Shown: positions 8,813 to 17,746, counted from the stretch's first letter. The stretch: DNA of 64,000 bases from Brevundimonas sp. NIBR10 (GCF_027912515.1 NZ_CP115464.1:310001-374000); one strand, 5' to 3'. Notes: generated by a model from the sequence alone, not told the origin. Made by a program: numbers and translations.

Positions 8813-9643
8813 TCAGTGGTCGGCCCCGTGATCGGGAATGCAGAGAATGTTGCCGCACGCCTTGCAGTGGACGGCGTCGGGGTCGTGTTTGGTCAGGCCG
8901 CAATCCTCGCACGGATAGGTGACCTTGTGCGGCCGGAACAGGGTCTGGCCAAGGCGCAGGAACAGGGTGATCCCCACCAGCATGATGGCGATGGACAGCA
9001 GCCGTCCCCACGGCCCCGGCAGGGTGACGTCGCCGAACCCGGTCGTGGTCAGGGTCGCCACGGTGAAATACAGGGCGTCGATATAACCGACCAGGCCGGG
9101 ATGCCCGCCGCGGAAGCTGGTGTAGACGAACCCCGTCGCCACGAAGATGAAGGTTACCAGGGCGGCCAGGGCGCGGGTCACCGCCTCCACCTTGGTGTTG
9201 TCGAACCGGTGGCCGACCGTGCGCCAGAACAGGTCGGAATTCAGCAGGGTCCAGAGCCTGAGAATCCTCAGGAAGCCAAAATTGAGCGCCCAGGCCGGGA
9301 ACAGCAGGGTGGCCAGCACCACGATGTCGATCCAGTTGATCGGCCGTTTGAACCAGTCCTTCCAGTCCGAATAGGCCGCGATCCGCGCCACCAGATCGGC
9401 GGCCAGCAAGGCGGCGATGGCATAGTCGATGATATAGAAGCTGCGCCCCTGCTCCTTCAGGAGCGGGGCGGCGATGAAGAAGGCGATGATGGCGAAGTCG
9501 ATCACGACGACGGTCAGCCGGAACCGCACGGCCAGGGGCGACGCGCCGTGGTAGAGGTAACGCAGCCGCGCGCGCAGTTCGAGGCCGTGACGCTTCATGG
9601 TCCGGGGCGGCGGGGTTCTGGCGGGGGCCTTCATCACGGCCAT
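8813..9643 (-). CDS. Six-TM ion channel (K+ type) with C-terminal zinc ribbon
   Basis: 276 residues. Membrane helices S1 (about 41-62), S2 (70-90), S3 (103-118), an arginine-bearing S4-like helix (FGFLRILRLW, 122-131), S5 (152-175), then the pore with the filter TTTGFGD (199-205) and S6 (212-234). This is the layout of voltage-gated-type K+ channels, though S4 has few charges. The short cytosolic tail has CEDC (C245, C248) and CKAC (C260, C263), a zinc-ribbon-like pair, followed by a His/Asp tail. Transcribed divergently from dapF with 35 bp between starts. Confidence 0.85.
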   Translation of the reverse strand: MAVMKAPARTPPPRTMKRHGLELRARLRYLYHGASPLAVRFRLTVVVIDFAIIAFFIAAPLLKEQGRSFYIIDYAIAALLAADLVARIAAYSDWKDWFKRPINWIDIVVLATLLFPAWALNFGFLRILRLWTLLNSDLFWRTVGHRFDNTKVEAVTRALAALVTFIFVATGFVYTSFRGGHPGLVGYIDALYFTVATLTTTGFGDVTLPGPWGRLLSIAIMLVGITLFLRLGQTLFRPHKVTYPCEDCGLTKHDPDAVHCKACGNILCIPDHGADH

Positions 9644-9678
9644 CGTTAGACGTTGGGAACCGGGCGCGCCATGCGTAT

Positions 9679-10524
9679 ATGGTCGCCATGATGTCCCGCC
9701 CTTTCGTCAAGATGAACGGCGCCGGCAACGACTTCGTCGTGGTCAATGCGCTGGATCGGCCGTTCACGCCGACGACCGAACAGGTGCGCGCTCTGGGCGA
9801 CCGCAAGACCGGCGAGGGTTTCGACCAACTGATCTCCATAGAACCGTCGGAAACAGGCGACGCCTTCATGCGGGTGTGGAACAGCGACGGGGCCATGGTG
9901 GAGAACTGTGGCAACGCCCTGCGCTGCGTCGGCTGGATGCTGCTGGAGGCGGGATCAGGCGAGCGGGTCGCGATCGACACCCTGGGCGGCATGACCACGG
10001 CCAGCCGGGCGGGCGACCACCGCGTCACCGTCGACATGGGCAAGCCCCGGCTGGACTGGTCGGAGATTCCGCTGTCCGAAGAGATGGACACCCGCAACAT
10101 CGAGCTTCAGGTCGGGCCGATCGACGCGCCGCTGTTGCATACGCCGGGCGCGGTCTCGATGGGCAATCCGCACGTGGTCTTCTTCGTGGACCAGACGCCG
10201 GACGATGCCTTCGTGCGCGGGTCGGGGTCGCTGGTCGAGCATCACCCCCTGTTCCCGGAAGGGGTCAATGTCGGCTTCGCCCATGTTCTGGCACCCGACC
10301 ACATCCGCCTGCGGGTGTGGGAGCGGGGCGCAGGCCTGACGCGGGCCTGCGGTACCGGGGCCTGCGCCGCCCTGGTGGTCTGCGCACGACGCGGGCTGAC
10401 GGGCCGGAGTGCGCGGATCGACGTCGATGGCGGCGAACTCCACATCCGCTGGGACGAGGCCACCGACCACGTCTTCATGACCGGCCCGGTCGAGATCGAG
10501 CGCACGGGCACGCTGCCCTTCTGA
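9679..10524 (+). CDS. dapF: Diaminopimelate epimerase
   Basis: Interconverts LL- and meso-diaminopimelate for lysine and peptidoglycan synthesis, in the cytosol. Both catalytic cysteines are in place: C77 in ENCGNALRC and C224 in ACGTGACA. The opening FVKMNGAGNDFVVV is the family signature. In-frame ATGs at 9679, 9688 and 9691 are all possible; the last two give the more usual length (about 278 residues). No good ribosome-binding site decides this. Neighbours are unrelated to lysine synthesis. Confidence 0.95.
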   Translation: MVAMMSRPFVKMNGAGNDFVVVNALDRPFTPTTEQVRALGDRKTGEGFDQLISIEPSETGDAFMRVWNSDGAMVENCGNALRCVGWMLLEAGSGERVAIDTLGGMTTASRAGDHRVTVDMGKPRLDWSEIPLSEEMDTRNIELQVGPIDAPLLHTPGAVSMGNPHVVFFVDQTPDDAFVRGSGSLVEHHPLFPEGVNVGFAHVLAPDHIRLRVWERGAGLTRACGTGACAALVVCARRGLTGRSARIDVDGGELHIRWDEATDHVFMTGPVEIERTGTLPF

Positions 10525-10544
10525 ACAGGCCGCGCCGATCGCAT

Positions 10545-10607
10545 CGTCTGCGGGCTTTTCGCCGCGCCGTTTCGCCTGCTAAGCCTGACCCAGCGCGCCC
10601 GCAGACG
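10545..10607. promoter_or_regulatory. Long-loop inverted repeat in the leader of the MFS gene
   Basis: CGTCTGCGGGC at 10545-10555 and its exact reverse complement GCCCGCAGACG at 10597-10607, 41 nt apart. The second arm ends 14 nt before the symporter start codon and next to GGGGGAGA. The first arm follows dapF by 20 nt and is followed by CTTTTC. It could be a dapF transcript end or a 5'-UTR structure for the symporter; neither can be shown here. Confidence 0.4.
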
Positions 10608-10621
10608 GCGCGGGGGAGACG

Positions 10622-12301
10622 ATGCGCATGACGACCGCCGACACCGCCACGACCGAAGCCGCCAAGGACGGTCCGAGCCTTAAGACCGTGGTGATCGCCT
10701 CGGCGGCGGGGACGGCGTTCGAATGGTACGACTTCTTCGTCTTCGGATCCCTGGCGACCATCGTGGCGCGGCATTTCTTCGCCGATGCGGGCGAGACGGT
10801 CGCCTATATCCTGGCGCTGCTGACGTTCGGCCTCGGCTTCGTGGTGCGGCCGGCCGGAGCTCTGGTGTTCGGCTGGTTCGGGGACCGGACGGGGCGCAAG
10901 ACGACCTTTCTGGTGACCATCACCCTGATGGGCGTCGCCACCGTGGCCATCGGCCTGCTGCCCGACTACGGCCAGATCGGCATCCTCGCGCCCATCCTGT
11001 TGCTGGTCATGCGGATGCTCCAGGGCTTCGCCCTGGGCGGCGAGTACGGCGGGGCGGCCATCTATGTCGCCGAACATTCGCCGCGTGAAAAGCGCGGCCT
11101 GCTGACGGGCTGGATCCAGACCACGGCGGCCCTGGGGCTGATCGGCGCCCTGTCGGCCATATTGATCACCCGGGCCATCGTCGGCGTGGAGGCGTTCGAC
11201 GAATGGGGCTGGCGCATCCCCTTCCTGCTGTCGGCCTTCCTGCTGGCCGTGTCGCTGTGGATCCGGCTGAAGCTGCACGAGAGCCCGGCCTATCAGCGGA
11301 TGGAGGCCGAGGGTGGTGAGCGGCGCGCGCCGTTCCGCGAGGCCTTCGGCACCTGGAAGAACGGCAAATTCGTCCTCATCGCCCTGTTCGGCATCATGAT
11401 CGCGCAAGGGGCGGTCTGGTACTGCGGCTATTTCTACACCCGGTTCTTCATGGAGCGGGTGCTCAAGATCGACGTCGCCATCGTGGATCAGCTGGTGCTG
11501 ATGATCACCGTCGCCTCGGCCCTGCTGTACGTCTTCTTCGGCTGGCTGTCGGACAAGGTGGGGCGCAAGCCGGTGATGATCGGCGGCATGATCCTGGCGC
11601 TCGTCGCCTTCTTTCCCGGCTTCCAGGCCCTGACCAAGGCGGCCAACCCGGCCCTGGCCCAGGCCCAGGCGTCCTCGCCCGTGACGGTGACGGCCGATCC
11701 GGCGACCTGTGCGCTGCAGTTCGATCCGGTCGGCAAGACCAGCTTCGCCTCCAGCTGCGACATCGCCAAGAGCGTGCTGTCCAACGCCGGGGTCTCTTAC
11801 GCCAATGTCGGGGCCCCGGCCGGCACGGTCGCCAGCGTCCGCGTCGGTTCGACCGAAATCGCCTCCATCGACGGGCTGGCGATGTCGAAGGCCGATCTGA
11901 AGACCGCCCGCGCGGGCGTCGAGACCCAGGTCAAGGCCGCCCTGGTCCAGGCCGGCTATCCGACCAAGGCCGATCCGGCGCAGATCAACCGGCCGCTGGT
12001 CTTCGCCATCCTGATGATCTTCATCGTCGCGGCCTGCGCCCTGTACGGCCCCCAGGCTGCGGCCCTGGTCGAGCTGTTCCCCACGCGGGTGCGCTATACG
12101 GGCATGAGCCTGCCCTACAACGTCGGCACCGGCTGGATCGGAGGGCTGCTACCGGCCGCCAGTTTCGCGCTCGTGGCCTGGTCAGGGAACATCTATTTCG
12201 GGCTCTGGTATTCGGTCTTCTTCACGGCCGTGGCCGTCCTGGTCGCCATCTTCTTCCTGCCGGAGACCAAGGGGCGGGACCTGGATACGGTCGGGGACTG
12301 A
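10622..12301 (+). CDS. MFS metabolite:H+ symporter with large periplasmic insertion
   Basis: 559 residues. Opening AGTAFEWYDFFVFGSLA, GWFGDRTGRK (loop 2-3 motif) and RMLQGFALGGEYGGA place it in the metabolite:H+ symporter branch (ProP/KgtP/ShiA-like) that imports organic acids or betaines. Twelve helices are expected. Family members are about 430 residues; the excess is a hydrophilic stretch at about 340-455, between helix 8 and the helix beginning PLVFAILMIFIV, with two cysteines (TCALQF, SSCDI) that could form a disulfide. ATG 10628 is an alternative start. It ends 4 bp from the convergent metallopeptidase gene. Confidence 0.85.
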   Translation: MRMTTADTATTEAAKDGPSLKTVVIASAAGTAFEWYDFFVFGSLATIVARHFFADAGETVAYILALLTFGLGFVVRPAGALVFGWFGDRTGRKTTFLVTITLMGVATVAIGLLPDYGQIGILAPILLLVMRMLQGFALGGEYGGAAIYVAEHSPREKRGLLTGWIQTTAALGLIGALSAILITRAIVGVEAFDEWGWRIPFLLSAFLLAVSLWIRLKLHESPAYQRMEAEGGERRAPFREAFGTWKNGKFVLIALFGIMIAQGAVWYCGYFYTRFFMERVLKIDVAIVDQLVLMITVASALLYVFFGWLSDKVGRKPVMIGGMILALVAFFPGFQALTKAANPALAQAQASSPVTVTADPATCALQFDPVGKTSFASSCDIAKSVLSNAGVSYANVGAPAGTVASVRVGSTEIASIDGLAMSKADLKTARAGVETQVKAALVQAGYPTKADPAQINRPLVFAILMIFIVAACALYGPQAAALVELFPTRVRYTGMSLPYNVGTGWIGGLLPAASFALVAWSGNIYFGLWYSVFFTAVAVLVAIFFLPETKGRDLDTVGD

Positions 12302-12305
12302 TCCC

Positions 12306-12977
12306 TCACCGCCCCACCACATGCAGGGCCTGGCCGTTGGCCCTCAGCCAGGCGCGAAAGGGCCGGTGATCTCCGACCAGGCGGTGGACGACCGACCAGT
12401 AGGCTGGGCTGTGGTCGGCGTGGACCAGATGGGCGACCTCGTGGGCGGCCAGGTAGTCGAGCACGGCAGGCGGGGCCAGGACGACGCGCCAGGAATAGCG
12501 GATCGAACGGTTGTGCGGGCTGCATGAGCCCCAGCGCGAGCGGGTGTCGGCGATCGAGACCCTGACCGGCTTCTGGCCCAGAGTCTTCAGATGGTGATCG
12601 GTCCGGGCGATGAGGGCGGTACGGGCCTCGCGCTTGAGCAGGGCCTCGACACGACGTCCGAAGGCCACGCCTTCGCCGCCGGAACGGATCACCGGGCCTA
12701 AGGCATCCTCCGTCAGGCGAGCCGCGCCGTTCGTGCCCGTCGCCTCCAGTCGGACCTCGCGGCCATGCAGGCTGACGACGGTGCCGGGCTCCAGCGGCAC
12801 GCACGGGGCGCGCGCCTCCAGCCGTTCGGCGATCCAGCCGGCCTTTGACCGGGCGAAGGCCACGGCCTCGCTCAGTCGCCGCTCCGACGGTGCGACGGCG
12901 ACGACCTCACCCGACTTCGCATCGATCCGTATCGAAATCCGCCGCGCCCGCGGATTGACGGACAATCTCAGAACCAA
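12306..12977 (-). CDS. YgjP/WLM-type zinc metallopeptidase (DUF45)
   Basis: About 224 residues. The C-terminal half has the zinc motif HEVAH with a downstream H in HADHSPAYW, and the family signature SRWGSCSPHNRSIRYSWR. These proteins are predicted soluble metallopeptidases; substrates are not known. Start: the frame is open upstream into phaZ, but similarity begins near LVLRLSVNPRARRISIRID, so I place the start at TTG 12977; an ATG at 13073 would overlap phaZ. It follows phaZ on the same strand by 49 bp. Confidence 0.8.
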   Translation of the reverse strand: MVLRLSVNPRARRISIRIDAKSGEVVAVAPSERRLSEAVAFARSKAGWIAERLEARAPCVPLEPGTVVSLHGREVRLEATGTNGAARLTEDALGPVIRSGGEGVAFGRRVEALLKREARTALIARTDHHLKTLGQKPVRVSIADTRSRWGSCSPHNRSIRYSWRVVLAPPAVLDYLAAHEVAHLVHADHSPAYWSVVHRLVGDHRPFRAWLRANGQALHVVGR

Positions 12978-13026
12978 CCTCTGATCGCCCTCGCCCCCGG
13001 CCCCCTTATCAAGGCTTTGGCCCGGG

Positions 13027-14307
13027 TTAAGCGGCAGACGCTGATTGGTTCGGTACGGCGCAGAGCTTTTCATTGGCGGCGATGAAGTCCCGGGCGCGCG
13101 GATAGATTTCTTCGCGGAACCGGCGGCCGTTGAAGACGCCGTAGTGGCCCACGTCCGGCTGGACATAGAGCACGCGGCGCTCGACGGGAATGTTCGGCGT
13201 CAGGATGTGGGCGGCCTGGGTCTGGCCGACGCCGGAGATGTCGTCGTTCTCGCCCTCGACCGTCATCAGGCCGATGTCGGTCACCGCCGAGAGGTCCACG
13301 AGCTTGCCGTCATGTTCCAGCAGGCCGCGCGGAAGCAGGTGCGACTGGAAGACGATGTCGATGGTCTGGAGATAGAATTCCTCGGTCAGGTCCAGCACCG
13401 ACAGGTATTCGTCATAGAACTGGTCGTGCTTCTCGACGCCGTCGCCGTCGCCCTTCACCAGGTTCTTGAAATAGTCCCAGTGGGCGTCCTTGTGGCGCTG
13501 CTCGTTCATGGACATGAAGGCGTAGAGCTGGACGAAGCCCGGATAGACCCGGCGGCCAAAGCCCGGATAGGGCCAGGGCACGGTGTGGATCATGTTGGAC
13601 TTGAACCAGGCGAAGGGCTTTTCCTCGGCCAGCTGGTTGGTCACGGTCGGCGACAGGCGGGCATCGATCGGCGAGCCCATGAAGGTCATGGAGGCCGGGC
13701 GGTTTGGGTCGTTCTCGGCGGCCATGACGGCGGCGGCGGCGAGAACCGGCGGGCCGGGCTGACAGACGGCGACGACGTGGGCGCGCGGACCGATCTGGGC
13801 CAGCATCATCCGGACGTGGTCGATATAGTCGTGGAAGTCGAAGCGACCCTCCAGCACCGGCACCGTGCGGGCGTTGACCCAGTCGGCGACATAGACGTCG
13901 TGGTCCTGGAGGAAGGTCTCGACCGTGCCGCGCAGCAGGGTCGCGTAATGGCCCGACAGGGGGGCCACGATCAGGACGCTGGGGGCGGCGACCGGCTTCT
14001 TGGCGCGCTTCAGATCACCGACATTGCGCGCGAACCGGACCAGACGCACCCAGGGTGTGGACCAGACCACCTGTTCGACGGTCCGCACCGGCTTGCCGTC
14101 GATGGTGATGGTTTCCAGGCCCCAGTCCGGCTTGCCGTAACGGCGGGTCACGCTCTCGAACAGTTCGGCCGAGGCATAGGCCGTGCGACCGATCGCCGTC
14201 TCACTGGCCGGGTTCAGCGGCGATTTCCAGAAGCCCCGCGCCAGTTGTGCTGCGAGGCGAAAGGGCTGGGCCGAAGTGTAGGCCATCTCATGAAGTGCGT
14301 AGAGCAT
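13027..14307 (-). CDS. phaZ: Intracellular poly(3-hydroxybutyrate) depolymerase
   Basis: 426 residues from ATG 14307. Degrades stored PHB granules to 3-hydroxybutyrate oligomers. It has the PhaZ1-type lipase-like box VCQPGP with nucleophile C182, instead of the Ser of ordinary lipases, and the conserved blocks MLYALHEM, PLSGHYATLLRGTV and VYVADWVNAR. Length matches the intracellular family (about 410-430) and there is no signal peptide, which argues against an extracellular depolymerase. A longer frame to 14364 has no family similarity. No phaC or phasin gene lies nearby in the window. Confidence 0.92.
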   Translation of the reverse strand: MLYALHEMAYTSAQPFRLAAQLARGFWKSPLNPASETAIGRTAYASAELFESVTRRYGKPDWGLETITIDGKPVRTVEQVVWSTPWVRLVRFARNVGDLKRAKKPVAAPSVLIVAPLSGHYATLLRGTVETFLQDHDVYVADWVNARTVPVLEGRFDFHDYIDHVRMMLAQIGPRAHVVAVCQPGPPVLAAAAVMAAENDPNRPASMTFMGSPIDARLSPTVTNQLAEEKPFAWFKSNMIHTVPWPYPGFGRRVYPGFVQLYAFMSMNEQRHKDAHWDYFKNLVKGDGDGVEKHDQFYDEYLSVLDLTEEFYLQTIDIVFQSHLLPRGLLEHDGKLVDLSAVTDIGLMTVEGENDDISGVGQTQAAHILTPNIPVERRVLYVQPDVGHYGVFNGRRFREEIYPRARDFIAANEKLCAVPNQSASAA

Positions 14308-14382
14308 AGGATCCTGTCGACGGTCCCCACCGAATGCGGCAGGGCACCATAGAACGCGCCGCACTGCAAAAGGATTTATTCC

Positions 14383-15009
14383 TCAGCCCCGCTTCATCAC
14401 CCGCTCGATCAGCTGTGCCGACCGTTCGGGTCCCAGATCGTAGGCCAGGGCCGAGCGGAAGCGGCCGTCGGGACCCATCAGATAGACCGTCAGGGAATGG
14501 TTCATGGTGTAGGCGTCACCCTCTCCGACCTTCTCGTAATAGGCGCGGTAGGCCTTGGCGGCGGCGGCGACCTGTTCGGGCGTGCCCGTCAGGCCGATGA
14601 CGCCCTCGGGGAACCCGTCCGAGGCCAGGTAGTCCTTGAGCGCCTGAGGCGTGTCGCGGGCCGGATCAATGGAGATGAAGACGATCTGGAGGTCCTTCGC
14701 AGCTTCGCCCATCTGCGCCTTGGTCGCCGCCAGGCCGTTCAGCGTGGTCGGGCAGTAGTCCGGGCAATAGGTGAAGCCGAAGAAGACCAGGCTCCATTTG
14801 CCGTCAAGCAGGGTCTGATCCACCGCCCGACCGTCCTGGTCGACCAGCTGGAACGGCCCGCCGACCTGGGCCGCGTCGGACGATGCCCCGCCCGAGGCCT
14901 CGACCGTCGCCCGCTCGCGGCTGGTCACGACCACGACGGTGATGACGGCCAGGGTCGCGGCGATGACGATACAGGCTGCGGCGAACAGCAGGATGGAACG
15001 ACGCGGCAT
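14383..15009 (-). CDS. senC: SCO1/SenC copper chaperone
   Basis: 208 residues from ATG 15009, preceded by AGAAG. One N-terminal membrane helix (about 5-28) anchors a periplasmic thioredoxin-like domain with the copper-binding CPDYC motif (in FTYCPDYCPTT) and the third ligand His in TMNHSLTVYL. The family delivers copper to the CuA site of cytochrome c oxidase. It is divergent from regB with 59 bp between starts, the same arrangement as the regB/senC-regA locus of Rhodobacter, which suggests shared redox control from the common promoter region. Confidence 0.92.
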   Translation of the reverse strand: MPRRSILLFAAACIVIAATLAVITVVVVTSRERATVEASGGASSDAAQVGGPFQLVDQDGRAVDQTLLDGKWSLVFFGFTYCPDYCPTTLNGLAATKAQMGEAAKDLQIVFISIDPARDTPQALKDYLASDGFPEGVIGLTGTPEQVAAAAKAYRAYYEKVGEGDAYTMNHSLTVYLMGPDGRFRSALAYDLGPERSAQLIERVMKRG

Positions 15010-15068
15010 CTTGGCTTCTCTTCGACAGGATCGCCGACACGACGGCGCGAGCGGTCTATAGAACGCAG

Positions 15069-16547
15069 GTGAGCATCCTGGAAAACGCTTCATCGTCGCA
15101 ATCGGGTCAGGCACCCGGCCTGATCGACTATTCGATCGCCAACTGGCGCGATCTGCCCCGGCGTGGGCGGGGTCTGACGCTGCGGACCCTGATCATCCTG
15201 CGCTGGCTGGCGATCCTGGGCCAGAGCGCCACCGTCGTGGTCGCCGCCGGGATGCTGCATTTCCCGCTGCCGATCTGGCAGTGCCTGCTGGTCATCGCGG
15301 CCAGCGTGATCGTCAACATGACCTCGGTGGCGCGGCTGCGTCAGACCGACAGCCGCCTGCCGGACGGACGCCAGACCGCGATCCACCTGGGATTCGACAT
15401 CCTGCAACTGTCGGTGCTGCTGGCCCTGACCGGGGGGCTGGAGAACCCGTTCTGTCTGTTGCTGGTCGCCCCGGTGACGGTGGCGGCGGCCTCCCTGCCC
15501 GGACGGCAGGCGATCGGCCTGGGGCTGCTGGTGCTGATCGCGACGGGGGTACTGTTCAAATGGTCTTTGCCCCTGCCCTGGCAATCGGGGACGGAGCTGG
15601 AACTGCCGATCCTGTACCGGTTCGGCACGGGCCTGGCCCTGATCACGGGGGTGGTCTTTACCTCGGCCTATGCTTGGCGGGTCGCGGCGGACGCCGAGAA
15701 GCTGGAGCTGGCCCTGGCCACCACCCAGGATGTGCTGCAACGCGAACAGAGGCTGGCGGCCCTGGGCGGTCTGGCGGCGGCGGCCGCGCACGAGCTGGGC
15801 ACGCCGCTGGCGACCATCCAGGTGGTGGCCAAGGAGCTGCTGCGGGACGCCAAGGCCGGCGGGGCGGTGGCCGAGGACGCCACCCTGCTGCTGCAACAGG
15901 CCGACCGGTGCCGTGAAATCCTGAAACGCCTGTCCCAGCGGCCCGAGGACGGCGACGCCCTCTATGCCGACGTGGGGCTCAAGGCCCTGCTGAACGAGGT
16001 GGTCGAACCCCACGCCGGCTTCGATCTGGAGATGTCGGTCTATGTCGGGGGACAGCCGGGCGCGGCGGAACTGCGTGTGCTGCGACTGCCCGAAATCATC
16101 CACGGCCTGTCGGCCATCGTCGAGAACGCCGCCGACTTCGCCACCTCGGAGGTGAAGATCGACGCCACGGTCGCCGCCGACTGGATCGAGGTCGAGGTGA
16201 TCGACGACGGCCCCGGCTTCGCGGCCGACATCCTGCCGCGCCTGGGCGAGCCCTATGTGACCAGTCGGCCGCAGGGCAAGGCGCGCCGGGCCCTGGCCGC
16301 CCAGATTCGCGACGCGACCCGGCCACCCAAGATCACCGTCGGCAAGGGCAAAAAGGCCCCGCCTCCCCCGCCTGAACCGGTCATCCCCAGCCAGGGCGGG
16401 ATGGGCCTGGGCTTCTTCATCGCCCGAACCCTGCTGGAACGGACGGGCGGGGTGGTCACGGTGGGAACGGGCGAGGCCGGACACGGGCCGAACCGGGGGG
16501 CGCGGGTCACCGTGCGCTGGCCCCGTGCGGCGTTGACGCCCGCTTGA
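15069..16547 (+). CDS. regB: Redox-sensing histidine kinase RegB/PrrB/ActS
   Basis: 492 residues, GTG start. Six membrane helices (about 40-205) contain the quinone-site motif GGLENPF (122-128). The dimerisation box AAAHELGTPLATI gives phosphoacceptor H241. DRC places C281 exactly 40 residues after it, the spacing of the redox-active Cys265 and H225 in Rhodobacter capsulatus RegB. The ATPase domain has an N-box (ENAADF), DDGPGF and GMGLGFF. Between the last two lies a Lys/Pro-rich insertion (about 415-440, KGKKAPPPPPEPV). It senses quinone pool and oxygen state and phosphorylates RegA. Confidence 0.93.
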   Translation: MSILENASSSQSGQAPGLIDYSIANWRDLPRRGRGLTLRTLIILRWLAILGQSATVVVAAGMLHFPLPIWQCLLVIAASVIVNMTSVARLRQTDSRLPDGRQTAIHLGFDILQLSVLLALTGGLENPFCLLLVAPVTVAAASLPGRQAIGLGLLVLIATGVLFKWSLPLPWQSGTELELPILYRFGTGLALITGVVFTSAYAWRVAADAEKLELALATTQDVLQREQRLAALGGLAAAAAHELGTPLATIQVVAKELLRDAKAGGAVAEDATLLLQQADRCREILKRLSQRPEDGDALYADVGLKALLNEVVEPHAGFDLEMSVYVGGQPGAAELRVLRLPEIIHGLSAIVENAADFATSEVKIDATVAADWIEVEVIDDGPGFAADILPRLGEPYVTSRPQGKARRALAAQIRDATRPPKITVGKGKKAPPPPPEPVIPSQGGMGLGFFIARTLLERTGGVVTVGTGEAGHGPNRGARVTVRWPRAALTPA

Positions 16548-16641
16548 TCCCGGGAGCGGGCAGGTGGACAAGCGACAGATCGCCGCGCCGCTTGACCTTG
16601 GCCGTGCGACGACCGACCTGAGCGTGATGGAGACCATTGAA

Positions 16642-17199
16642 ATGTCGAGCATCGAAGACCGCATCGCCGGTCTGTCGGATCGCACCCTGCTTCTGCTGGA
16701 CGATGACCAGGCGTTGCGCACGCGGCTGGGCCGGGCGCTGGACTCGCGAGGGTTCCAGGTCACGACCGCCGGGTCGGTGGCAGAGGCGACCGAGGTGCTC
16801 AGGACCCTCCTGCCCGCCTTCGCCGTGCTGGACATGCGGCTGGACGACGGCAACGGGCTGAAGATCGTCGAGACCCTGCGCGAGCGGCGCGAGGACGCCC
16901 GCATCGTCATGCTGACCGGATACGGCGCGATCGCCACGGCGGTGGCGGCGGTCAAGGCCGGCGCCGTCGACTATCTGTCCAAGCCCGCCGACGCCGACGA
17001 CGTGGTCAAGGCCCTGCTGGCCATCGGCGACGCCACGCCCGAACCGCCCGAAAATCCGATGAGCGCCGACCGGGTCCGCTGGGAGCATATCCAGCGGGTC
17101 TATGAGCTGTGCGACAACAACGTCTCCGAGACCGCGCGGCGGCTGGGCATGCACCGTCGGACCCTGCAGCGGATATTGGCCAAGCGCGCGCCGCGGTAG
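16642..17199 (+). CDS. regA: Redox response regulator RegA/PrrA/ActR
   Basis: 186 residues from ATG 16642 (GGAG 9 nt upstream), equal to the usual RegA length of about 184; an upstream GTG at 16564 and ATG at 16627 are in frame. Receiver domain: acidic pocket DDDQ, phosphoacceptor D64 in VLDMRLDDGNG, T in MLTGYG and K in LSKPADADD. After a proline-rich hinge, the Fis-type helix-turn-helix NNVSETARRLGMHRRTLQRIL is the near-invariant RegA DNA-binding segment. It follows regB by 94 bp and is expected to control respiration, carbon and energy genes according to oxygen. Confidence 0.93.
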   Translation: MSSIEDRIAGLSDRTLLLLDDDQALRTRLGRALDSRGFQVTTAGSVAEATEVLRTLLPAFAVLDMRLDDGNGLKIVETLRERREDARIVMLTGYGAIATAVAAVKAGAVDYLSKPADADDVVKALLAIGDATPEPPENPMSADRVRWEHIQRVYELCDNNVSETARRLGMHRRTLQRILAKRAPR

Positions 17200-17203
17200 G
17201 GGT

Positions 17204-17297
17204 GATTGGTGGCTAGTGGTTAGTGGTTGATACTGCACGGCATGCCCGGCGATAACCGGCTTGCGGGCTGGCAGTCACCAATCACCAATCACTCTCT
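17204..17297. repeat. Short inverted repeats between regA and mmcB
   Basis: GTGATTGGTG near 17202-17212 is matched in inverted orientation by CACCAATCACCAATCAC near 17277-17292, with short TAGTGGT direct repeats between. Lies between convergent genes and partly overlaps the mmcB stop. Could be a bidirectional transcript end; no T-run is seen, so this is tentative. Confidence 0.35.
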
Positions 17298-17735
17298 CAG
17301 GAGCCGCATCGCCCCCAGTCGTCCGAACGCGACGGTCAGCGCCTTCCTGCGCGCCGGGGCCAGGGCCAGTACCGGCGCGTCCCTGACCACCGCCCCGCCG
17401 AAGCCGTCGGCGACGATCAGCCCCGGTTCCAGCGGCAGAACGTCCTGGGGAAACTCGGGGGCCACGGCGAAGAAGAAGGCGTCGCAGAAGGGGGCGTACT
17501 CGGGCCATTTGCGATCGACCCGGTAGTCCTCGATCCCCGACTTCACCTCGCAGATCACGATGTCGCCCTTGCGCCCCAGGGCCATGACGTCGGCACGCCG
17601 ACCGTTCGGCAGGCAGACCTCGAGCAACGGCGCATAGCCCATGTCGGCCAGCAACCGCGCTGCGCCCCGGGTCACCGACTGGGTGGTCTCGGGACGGCTG
17701 AAGACGAGTTCGAGGTGGACGGCGGCGGCGGGCAT
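17289..17735 (-). CDS. mmcB: MmcB-family DNA repair protein
   Basis: 148 residues from ATG 17735. The PD-(D/E)xK-like core is visible as DVMALGRKGDIVICEVKSGIEDYRVDRKWPEY, a pattern of the MmcB family, which in Caulobacter is an SOS-induced gene needed for mitomycin C resistance. A perfect alphaproteobacterial LexA box lies 12 bp upstream, which independently supports SOS control. Upstream in-frame sequence to 17825 lacks similarity and would include the operator. Cytosolic. Confidence 0.88.
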   Translation of the reverse strand: MPAAAVHLELVFSRPETTQSVTRGAARLLADMGYAPLLEVCLPNGRRADVMALGRKGDIVICEVKSGIEDYRVDRKWPEYAPFCDAFFFAVAPEFPQDVLPLEPGLIVADGFGGAVVRDAPVLALAPARRKALTVAFGRLGAMRLLRE

Positions 17736-17746
17736 GCGGTCAGTAT

